A DNA stretch of 8,994 nucleotides from an uncultured Collinsella sp. (GTDB taxonomy: Bacteria > Actinomycetota > Coriobacteriia > Coriobacteriales > Coriobacteriaceae), in contig CATYJC010000070.1 of assembly GCA_958407555.1 (NCBI GenBank), forward strand, positions 1 to 8,994, given 5' to 3'. Both the position numbers and the translations under genes were made by a program. Position 1 is the first letter of the stretch. The number at the start of each line of letters is the position of its first letter. Shown one piece after another: positions 1 through 4,744 of this stretch. The notes under the pieces are model-generated. The model saw only the letters and a program-made list of their open reading frames with translations. It searched no databases and had not been told where the DNA came from.

Positions 1-2
1 TG

Positions 3-206
3 ATCGACTACCTGCAGGGCAACGAGTTCAACTTTATCGTCTGCCTCACCAAGGCTGACAAGCTCAGCCGCACCCAGCAGGCTCGCCAGGCAGCAGCTAT
101 CAAAAAGCAGCTCAACGTCCCGGCCGAGAACGTAATCATCACAAGCTCCCAAACCGGCACCGGCATCGACAAACTCAAAAAGCGCATCGCTGAGGCTTGC
201 CTCTAA
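3..206 (+). CDS. engB: Ribosome biogenesis GTP-binding protein EngB/YsxC, C-terminal part
   Basis: Only the last 67 residues are in the window; the gene enters from the left edge in the third frame and ends at TAA 204-206. EngB (YihA/YsxC) is a TRAFAC-class GTPase that binds the large ribosomal subunit during its assembly in the cytoplasm. Visible motifs are the G4 guanine-specificity motif TKADK (residues 16-20 of the fragment) after a hydrophobic FIVCL strand, and a G5-like SSQTGTGID near residues 48-56, followed by the usual short terminal helix ending in EACL. The order and spacing of G4 and G5 and the short tail fit EngB better than Era or Der, which carry extra C-terminal domains. The G1-G3 motifs lie outside the window, so the family call rests on the C-terminus alone. 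A long inverted repeat with a T-run follows 32 bases after the stop and could end its transcript. Confidence 0.8.
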   Translation: MDYLQGNEFNFIVCLTKADKLSRTQQARQAAAIKKQLNVPAENVIITSSQTGTGIDKLKKRIAEACL

Positions 207-237
207 TCGGGCTGCAACCCCTCAAAAGCTCTCATCT

Positions 238-290
238 ATATCACCTCAGTGATAGTTATTGGTAAACTATCACTGAGGTGATATTTTTTT
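238..290 (+). terminator. Perfect 20-bp inverted repeat plus T-run after engB
   Basis: Arms 238-257 and 265-284 are perfect reverse complements of 20 bp with a 7-nt loop (attggta), followed directly by T 284-290. As RNA on the plus strand this is a textbook intrinsic terminator shape for engB. The stem is AT-rich and unusual in that each arm is itself a palindrome (see the operator entry), so it may act as DNA rather than, or as well as, RNA. The toxin gene's ribosome binding site begins at 291, right after the T-run. Transcripts entering from engB would therefore be stopped just before the toxin. Confidence 0.55.
239..283. promoter_or_regulatory. Paired operator-like palindromes upstream of the toxin-antitoxin operon
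   Basis: Two 16-bp sites share the half-sites TATCAC and GTGATA around a 4-nt core: 239-254 (core CTCA) and 268-283 (core TGAG). Their centres are 29 bp apart, a little under three helical turns, and they lie 18-62 bp upstream of the toxin ATG. This fits a cooperative binding site for a dimeric helix-turn-helix protein, and the downstream gene pair encodes one. Binding by that protein is inferred. No convincing -35/-10 pair was found between or beside the sites; TAAACT at 263-268 is a weak -10 candidate. Confidence 0.5.
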
Positions 291-300
291 GGAGGTCGAT

Positions 301-984
301 ATGGAGCTTTGGCACGGGTCGGAGGTTGTTGTCGAACGTCCGTCGTTGGATAAATGCAGACAATTCAATGACTATGGGCGCGGGTTTTATTGCACGCCAC
401 ATGAGGAAATGGCGATGGAATGGGCATGCCGGACCGAGTCTGATGGCGTTGCCAATCGATATGAGCTTGATTTAGATGGCCTTTCGGTCTTGGATTTGGA
501 GTCTGGGGAGTTTTCAATCCTCAATTGGCTTGCAATTCTGGCGAACAACAGAGAGTTCAATGTTTCGACGCCAGTAGCACGCGAGGGGCTTCGCTATCTA
601 CTTGATAACTGTTTAATTGATACATCTCCTTATGACGTTATTCGAGGCTATCGTGCAGACGATTCCTATTTCTCGTTTGCAAGACAGTTTGTCAACGGCA
701 TGATTTCGCTCAGGCAATTGCAGCGCATTATGTTTTTGGGGGATTTGGGCATTCAATATGCGCTTATGAGTGAGCGTGCGTTCTCGGCGATTAGGTTCCG
801 CGATTGGAAGCAGGCTTCGGGGCCTGAGTATTATCCCAAGCGTTTTGAGCGAGAGCAGAATGCTCGACGCAAATATTTGGATACGGTCAATGGGTTCGAT
901 TCCGAAGGTATCGACATTAGGGATTTAATGGCAGGGAGGGTTGATTTAAATGATCCAAGAGTTAACAGATCGTGGGCCGAGTAG
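301..984 (+). CDS. DUF3990 domain protein, ADP-ribosyltransferase-like probable toxin
   Basis: A 227-residue protein with no signal peptide or membrane segment. It matches the DUF3990 pattern: LWHGS at residues 3-7, YGRGFYCTP at 25-33, a VANRYELDLDGLSVLDL strand block near 50-66, WLAILANNR at 76-84, YDVIRGYRADDSYF at 111-124 and LGIQYALMSERA at 149-160. DUF3990 proteins are related to the ADP-ribosyltransferase fold. His5, Tyr30 and Gln152 are the likely counterparts of the H-Y-E/Q triad, which is my inference. The ATG at 301 is chosen because GGAGG at 291-295 sits 5 nt before it; an in-frame TTG at 289 lies upstream of that site. The next gene overlaps by 35 nt and encodes an HTH protein, so a type II toxin-antitoxin role is likely. 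The NAD-dependent target is unknown. A domesticated or phage-defence enzyme is possible. Confidence 0.8.
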   Translation: MELWHGSEVVVERPSLDKCRQFNDYGRGFYCTPHEEMAMEWACRTESDGVANRYELDLDGLSVLDLESGEFSILNWLAILANNREFNVSTPVAREGLRYLLDNCLIDTSPYDVIRGYRADDSYFSFARQFVNGMISLRQLQRIMFLGDLGIQYALMSERAFSAIRFRDWKQASGPEYYPKRFEREQNARRKYLDTVNGFDSEGIDIRDLMAGRVDLNDPRVNRSWAE

Positions 985-1648
985 GACATATCCCGTCTAC
1001 TACCTCGAGGATGCAATGAACAACCTCGGCGACTGCTTTGACTATGCCGTTAACGATTATGGAGCAGAAGGATCGGAAGTTGCGGAACTCTTTTGCCTGA
1101 GCGGCGTAGCTCGCGAGTTCGAACGCGGCAACGCATGGGTAGTGTCGGGAAAATCGGGCGTTGAGCTGTTCGCGCTTATCGCTGAAAGGTCGGGCTATCA
1201 ATCAAGGCCGATGCCAAATCGAACCTACCGATTCGAAAAGACACCGGAATATTGGACAGGCTGGATATTGGCATATCTGCAGTGGCGATTAGGAGAGTCT
1301 TTCGAAGATTTGCTGCATGTCGTTCCATTTGATGTGCTACGCAGTCTGTACTACCCCTGGCACGAAGCCTCGGAGGAACGCGTGGCGAGTCTTGTTTGTG
1401 ATATGGCGAAGAAAGTGTCCAGGCAAACAAAACTTGCGTTGGCAAGAAAGAAGCTTAAGAAAACCCAACAAGACCTAGCATACGAATCGGGTGTGTCACT
1501 CCGCTCAATTCAAATGTACGAGCAGCGCCAACGAAACATCAACGAAGCCTCGGTAACAACCGTAAGAGCTATAGCAAAAGCCCTCCACTGTAACATCGAA
1601 GACCTCCTAGAACCAGTCTTCGAATACAAAGAAACAAGCGCCGCCTAA
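950..1648 (+). CDS. C-terminal XRE-type HTH protein, probable antitoxin and autorepressor
   Basis: A 232-residue protein with two parts. Residues about 15-145 form a domain I cannot name: YYLEDAMNNLGDCFDYAVNDYG at 17-38, FCLSGVAREFERGN at 48-61, GKSGVELF at 67-74 and a Trp-rich EYWTGWILAYLQWRLGESFED at 100-120. Residues about 160-221 are a cro/C1-type helix-turn-helix (KLKKTQQDLAYESGVSLRSI, then QMYEQRQRNINEAS and an IAKALHCNIEDLLEP tail). I recall the same two-part architecture next to DUF3990 genes in gut Firmicutes, but cannot check it here. The ATG at 950 is preceded by AGGGAGG ending at 939, and the start lies inside the toxin gene, so translation is probably coupled. Expected role: the N-terminal part neutralises the toxin and the HTH binds the palindromes at 239-283. 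No signal peptide or membrane segment is visible. Confidence 0.75.
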   Translation: MIQELTDRGPSRTYPVYYLEDAMNNLGDCFDYAVNDYGAEGSEVAELFCLSGVAREFERGNAWVVSGKSGVELFALIAERSGYQSRPMPNRTYRFEKTPEYWTGWILAYLQWRLGESFEDLLHVVPFDVLRSLYYPWHEASEERVASLVCDMAKKVSRQTKLALARKKLKKTQQDLAYESGVSLRSIQMYEQRQRNINEASVTTVRAIAKALHCNIEDLLEPVFEYKETSAA

Positions 1649-1770
1649 AGGGGATTCTGGCCACTGATTGCTCAACTTGTGGTTCACCAAGGGCAATTTG
1701 AGCAGCGAAGCCGGCTGTCTCGTTGGAGCGTGCAGGCCTTGTTGATATTTAAATCCGCTTTCATATTGAA

Positions 1771-1807
1771 ATGCCCCGCCAAGCTAAAGTGCTCGGCGGG
1801 GCAATTT
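1771..1807 (+). terminator. Intrinsic terminator of the toxin-antitoxin operon
   Basis: A GC-rich 9-bp perfect stem (TGCCCCGCC 1771-1779 with GGCGGGGCA 1794-1802) encloses a 14-nt loop that can form three more pairs (AGC 1781-1783 with GCT 1790-1792). T 1804-1807 follows. It lies about 120 bases past the antitoxin stop and before the convergent minus-strand gene. On the minus strand the hairpin is followed only by TTTCAATATG, so it would be a weaker terminator for that gene, perhaps shared. The rest of 1649-1885 shows no gene. Confidence 0.65.
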
Positions 1808-1885
1808 TCGATTGACGATGCTGCCAGGGGTTGAGTTTTAATATATCGCGAGTAAGAGGCGTCTGAATTTAGTAATCAAAGAAAA

Positions 1886-2881
1886 TTATTCAATTCGAGC
1901 GCTTAGCCAGTACTCTCCATTCGAAGCTACGATTGCATACGTAATTCCATTTTTGACAGTTGGCGTATCTACGCAGGCAGCACCAACTTCCTTGGCGTCT
2001 GAAAACGAAAGCGTTGGATCGATTGCTTGTATAGTTGCCAATGCTGTCGCCGCGGCATAGTCGGAGTTTTCGAAGTACATGACTATGTTTTTGAAGCAGT
2101 TTTCGGATCCAAGATAGCTGAGTAGCACCGGGTTACTCGAGTCCGAAAAGAAGCCTCCAATACCGGCAATCTTTGAACCGTTTTTGATCTGAAGTTCGAG
2201 CCCCATGCCGCTATCGTCTAGTTCGTAATCTGCATTCATGCTGCTGCAATTGGGGATATCGGAGAATTCCTCGTTAAGTCGATCAATAAAGCCTTTTGGG
2301 GAAATTGAAAACTTTCCGTCGCCAAGAAAAGATGTGATTTCCTTCTCGTTGCGGGTGTCAACGACCTCTCCGCATTTTTCGCATTCTCGTATTTCCTTTG
2401 AGGTGGCGTCCACGTAGTCAACTTCGGTAGTCCACGAGCCCGGTTGATGCCCAAGGGGTTCCCCCTCGGTTTTACCGCAGCGTTGACAGGTCTTCGGAAC
2501 CGTGCACGTTGCTTCTTCCCATTCGTGTCCAAGCGGTTCCCCCTCGGTTTTGCCGCAACTTTTACATGTGCGAGGGCTTGTACAGGTTGCATTGGCCCAT
2601 AGCTTGTGAGTGCAAAACAACTGAGGAAACATCATGGGCAAACAGAAAATGACAACAACTAACGCAGCGGCCGCAGTGACTGCCCGTTTTTTACCGCCGA
2701 ATTTTTGAATAATGCGAGTTAGAAGTGAGGCGCTTTCATCTTTTTTACATGCGGTGCCATCTTCATTTGATGGCTGTTCTTCTGGGAGGGGGGTGTTGTC
2801 AGCGCCCTCAGAAAACTGGCTCTCTTCGATATCCGGCATCCGCTCGTCAGACTCGCCGGGCCCCTTCATCTTGTCACTCAT
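1886..2881 (-). CDS. Single-pass membrane protein with twin CxxC repeats, function unknown
   Basis: A 331-residue protein I do not recognise as a named family. Residues 1-66 are hydrophilic and acidic, ending in a basic GGKKR. One membrane helix spans about 67-89 (AVTAAAALVVVIFCLPMMFP); the positive-inside rule puts the N-terminus in the cytoplasm and the rest outside. Residues 98-121 and 124-147 are two near-identical CxPxTCxxCGKTEGEPLGH repeats, with a degenerate third piece containing CEKCG at 167-171. Such cysteine clusters often bind zinc. The C-terminal 150 residues (SFLGDGKFSISPKGFIDRLNEEF, later IQAIDPTLSFSDAKEV) resemble a small secreted sensor-like domain, without a clear match. ATG 2881 is preferred over upstream in-frame starts because AAGGA lies 12 nt before it and the promoter candidate lies upstream at 2957-2983. 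It is divergent from an XRE regulator gene. Confidence 0.7.
   Translation of the reverse strand: MSDKMKGPGESDERMPDIEESQFSEGADNTPLPEEQPSNEDGTACKKDESASLLTRIIQKFGGKKRAVTAAAALVVVIFCLPMMFPQLFCTHKLWANATCTSPRTCKSCGKTEGEPLGHEWEEATCTVPKTCQRCGKTEGEPLGHQPGSWTTEVDYVDATSKEIRECEKCGEVVDTRNEKEITSFLGDGKFSISPKGFIDRLNEEFSDIPNCSSMNADYELDDSGMGLELQIKNGSKIAGIGGFFSDSSNPVLLSYLGSENCFKNIVMYFENSDYAAATALATIQAIDPTLSFSDAKEVGAACVDTPTVKNGITYAIVASNGEYWLSARIE
2441..2590 (-). repeat. In-frame tandem repeat (78-bp period) encoding CxxC modules
   Basis: Two in-frame copies encode residues 98-121 and 124-147 of the membrane protein, offset by 26 residues. Twelve consecutive residues, CGKTEGEPLGH plus the preceding pattern of cysteines, are kept. 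The DNA is also very similar (ggttccccctcggtttt occurs in both copies), so the duplication is probably recent or kept uniform by recombination. Confidence 0.75.
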
Positions 2882-2956
2882 ATTTATCAAGGTTCCTTTC
2901 CCGTACTTAAATGTGTTATGCGAACAGCTACGGCAGGTGAAATGGCCGGTGACATA

Positions 2957-2983
2957 ACTATATCCCAGTTTGGGATATATCAA
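2957..2983 (-). promoter_or_regulatory. Candidate promoter of the membrane-protein gene
   Basis: Reading the minus strand, TTGATA (2983-2978) matches the -35 consensus at five of six bases and TATAGT (2962-2957) matches the -10 consensus at five of six. The spacing is 15 bp, short of the ideal 17. Transcription would start near 2950, giving a leader of about 70 nt before ATG 2881. The palindrome 2959-2979 fills the spacer, as expected for a repressed promoter. This is read by eye only. Confidence 0.4.
2959..2979. promoter_or_regulatory. Operator-like palindrome between the divergent XRE and membrane-protein genes
   Basis: Arms TATATCCCA (2959-2967) and TGGGATATA (2971-2979) are perfect 9-bp inverted repeats around GTT. 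The site overlaps the minus-strand promoter candidate and ends 5 bp before the ATG of the XRE gene. The position and symmetry suit autoregulation by the adjacent helix-turn-helix protein together with control of the membrane protein. The binding protein is inferred. Confidence 0.6.
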
Positions 2984-2984
2984 A

Positions 2985-3248
2985 ATGGAATATAGCGTAA
3001 GCGGCATGAACGTTGATGCTAACAGGACATGCGGAAAATGCCTTTCCCAGATTCGTCGGGAGCAAGGTATCACTCAGGTTGAACTCGCAAAGAAACTGGG
3101 GGTACCTCAGTCGTTCATCTCAAAGGTCGAGACCGGGGAACGCAGCCTTAGGGTTTATGAGCAGTTTGTCTATGCGGATGCACTCGGAATTACTGTTGAG
3201 ACGCTAGTACGTAAACTTGGGGCTGTTTTGAGTAGCGAAGATAATTAG
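2985..3248 (+). CDS. Small XRE-family (cro/C1-type) transcriptional regulator
   Basis: An 87-residue protein made almost entirely of one helix-turn-helix domain at about residues 18-70: CLSQIRREQGITQVELAKK, LGVPQSFISKVETGERSLRV, then YADALGITVETLVRKL. The QSFISKVETGER recognition-helix region is typical of phage-repressor-like XRE proteins. It has a Cys pair (CGKC, residues 16-19) before the first helix, which is unusual but not proof of metal binding. ATG 2985 is chosen because a weak GGA (2973-2975) lies 9 nt upstream. ATG 3006 (80 residues) and TTG 2970 are alternatives; neither start has a strong ribosome binding site. The operator-like palindrome next to its start and the divergent membrane-protein gene suggest it represses itself and that gene. 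It is monocistronic, with no clear terminator in the following 100 bases. Confidence 0.8.
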   Translation: MEYSVSGMNVDANRTCGKCLSQIRREQGITQVELAKKLGVPQSFISKVETGERSLRVYEQFVYADALGITVETLVRKLGAVLSSEDN

Positions 3249-3524
3249 ATGACGCCACGCATCGATCATCAATTAGAAATTAAAACAGAGCTATAGGGCG
3301 AATGAGATGCTGGGAAGTGCGCCTTTATCAAATAGAAGCTAAAAAATCAGCCCGGCGACTTTCCAGAGCGTAGGTCCCTGTGGCCGCCGCCAGTGAAGTT
3401 AACGTAGGGGAGGCCAGAGGCTTTGCCCCCAAATCTTTCCGTATCGTGAAGGCTCCTTGTCCGTTACTCCGAAGGAACGCAATATTAAAAGTGAATGCGA
3501 CTATCCTGTCGAGGCTGCGCAGGT
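3249..3524. other. Intergenic stretch without a supported gene
   Basis: No convincing reading frame is present on either strand. The left part (3249-3345) is AT-rich; the right part (3346-3524) is GC-rich and looks structured. Short complementary pieces include a GGGG/CCCC stem around a GCC-AGA-GGC hairpin (about 3407-3430) and TCCTT/AAGGA arms near 3453-3476. On the minus strand, T 3344-3339 follows CCGGGCTGA, a weak hint of a terminator reading away from thrB. I could not match it to a known riboswitch, T-box or tRNA. Confidence 0.4.
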
Positions 3525-3635
3525 CCCCTTGGGGCTTCCCCTGAAAACAATCCGCAGATCGAATTGCCCCGTCGCGCGAAGCGCACGACGGGGCAATTCA
3601 TGATCGAGGACGTTTTCAGGGGAAGCCCCAAGGGG
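3525..3635. repeat. 111-bp long-hairpin element downstream of thrB
   Basis: Outer arms 3525-3548 and 3612-3635 are perfect 24-bp inverted repeats, rich in C and G runs (CCCCTTGGGG near the ends, GAAAAC inward). Inside them sits a second perfect inverted repeat of 14 bp, 3561-3574 with 3586-3599, around an 11-nt loop. GATC 3557-3560 and 3602-3605 can also pair. The right edge lies 26 bp from the thrB stop. No clear target-site duplication flanks it and neither strand has a T-run directly after a stem, so it is not a classical terminator. It could be a REP/MITE-like palindromic element or a transcript-end stabilising structure. Confidence 0.8.
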
Positions 3636-3661
3636 GCCGGTGAGAGCAATGAGGCAGGGCG

Positions 3662-4543
3662 CTACAGGTATTCGATCTGGGCGCCTTCCGTGTCGCACGT
3701 CAGAATATGCGTATCACACTTAGGGAACTGCTCGCGCAGCTTGACCTGCAGGAACTTTGCCACGATGGTGTCGTCGGTCACGGCCATGAGGGTCGAGCCG
3801 GAACCACTGATCCAGATGGTCTTGGCGCCTCCGTTAAGGCAGGTGTCGCGCACAGCGTTGTAGTCGGGGATGAGGCGGCGACGATAGGGCTCCTGAATGC
3901 GGTCGTCGTTGGCGGCGGCAATCAGGTCCAGATCGCCGGTCTCCAGGCCGCGCGTCATACCGGCGATGCGGCCCATCTGCCACACGGCGGTGGAGAGCGG
4001 AATCTCCTGCGGCACGACCTTGCGCGCCTCGCTCGTGTGCACCTCGTAGGGCGGAATCACGGTAATAAAACGCAGGCGATCGCTCACCTCGTAGCGCAGG
4101 CACTGGGGGAGCGAATCGGTCGGCGTAAAGGAGCAGACGGCGCCGCCCAGGATAGCAGGGGCGACGTTATCGGGATGCCCTTCGACCTCGGTGGCAATGC
4201 GGACGAGCTCGGCGCGGTCGACGGTGTGGCCCGTCAGCGCGGCGGCAGCCATGATGCCGGCGACGACGCAGGTGGAGCTGGAACCCAGGCCGCGGGCGAC
4301 GGGCACGTCGGTCTGAATGTCGATAGCAACGGGAAAAGCCGGCTCGCCCCAGGCGGCCAGAGCATCGACAAAGCTCACATAGACCAGGTTATTCTCGTTT
4401 TGGAACTCCTCGGGGCAGCCCGTGATGGTGAGCTTGTCGGCGCGCTCGAAGGTGAAGTGCGAGTAGAGGCTGACGGCCATGCCGAGGGTGTCGTAGCCGA
4501 TGCCTAGGTTGGCGCTTGTTGCTGGGACGGTGATCTTGATCAT
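3662..4543 (-). CDS. thrB: Homoserine kinase ThrB
   Basis: A 293-residue cytoplasmic GHMP-family kinase that phosphorylates homoserine to O-phosphohomoserine with ATP, the step before threonine synthase. It shows PATSANLGIGYDTLG at residues 7-21, the GHMP ATP loop PVARGLGSSS at 81-90, EGHPDNVAPAILGG at 121-134 and the C-terminal GSGST at 247-251. The length is normal for the family (about 290-310). ATG 4543 is chosen because AGGAGG (4555-4550) lies 6 nt upstream and the MIKITVPATSANLG start fits the family; the open frame continues upstream to 4615 only as a by-product of the hairpin element. It lies in the same direction as thrC, but 201 bases away and behind a strong terminator, so it may have its own promoter. 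It is bracketed by two long-hairpin elements. Confidence 0.95.
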   Translation of the reverse strand: MIKITVPATSANLGIGYDTLGMAVSLYSHFTFERADKLTITGCPEEFQNENNLVYVSFVDALAAWGEPAFPVAIDIQTDVPVARGLGSSSTCVVAGIMAAAALTGHTVDRAELVRIATEVEGHPDNVAPAILGGAVCSFTPTDSLPQCLRYEVSDRLRFITVIPPYEVHTSEARKVVPQEIPLSTAVWQMGRIAGMTRGLETGDLDLIAAANDDRIQEPYRRRLIPDYNAVRDTCLNGGAKTIWISGSGSTLMAVTDDTIVAKFLQVKLREQFPKCDTHILTCDTEGAQIEYL

Positions 4544-4557
4544 GGGGGTCCTCCTGG

Positions 4558-4669
4558 GCGGGTCTGCCTGTTTAGTTCGCTGCTCGGGCAGTCCTGGCTC
4601 GCTCGGAAAGCACATTAAGTGCTTTCCGGCTCGTGCGGAACTCGCGACGAACTAAACAGGCAGACCCGC
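4558..4669. repeat. 112-bp long-hairpin element in the thrB leader
   Basis: Outer arms 4558-4579 and 4648-4669 are perfect 22-bp inverted repeats (ending GTTTAGTTCG inward on the left). A central perfect 10-bp stem, CGGAAAGCAC 4604-4613 with GTGCTTTCCG 4619-4628, has loop attaa. The element ends 2 bases before the thrB Shine-Dalgarno site on the minus strand, so any transcript entering from upstream would fold a very stable hairpin just ahead of it. Its size and nested architecture nearly equal those of the element at 3525-3635, but the sequence is unrelated. Confidence 0.8.
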
Positions 4670-4700
4670 TCGCATGCTCGTCATCATCCCGAAAGCTAAA

Positions 4701-4735
4701 TAAAAAGAAGGTGCGCCGGCTTTCGCCGGCGCCTT
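4701..4735 (-). terminator. Intrinsic terminator of thrC
   Basis: On the minus strand, an 8-bp perfect GC stem (GCGCCGGC 4732-4725 with GCCGGCGC 4720-4713) carries a GAAA tetraloop (4724-4721). Three more A-T/G-C pairs form past a 2-nt bulge. The tract CTTTTTA (4707-4701) follows. It begins about 10 bases after the thrC stop and would largely separate thrC from thrB. Confidence 0.9.
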
Positions 4736-4744
4736 ATAAGGGGT

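Noticed and set aside
278..475. Overlapping plus-strand open frame inside the DUF3990 gene
   Set aside because: It starts in the palindrome, has no Shine-Dalgarno site before it and runs out of frame with the motif-bearing protein.
1669..1704. TGCTCAA/TTGAGCA inverted repeat after the antitoxin gene
   Set aside because: Only 7-bp arms with a wide loop and no T-run; the GC-rich hairpin at 1771 is the better terminator.
3495..3863. Open frames crossing the 3525-3635 hairpin on both strands
   Set aside because: Both arms give mirrored peptides (GPLGASPEN and related), as expected from an inverted repeat; there is no ribosome binding site or family match.
3707..4507. Plus-strand open frame (266 codons) opposite thrB
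   Set aside because: It is antisense to thrB, with low-complexity composition (Gly, Ala, His, Asp) and no recognisable domain.
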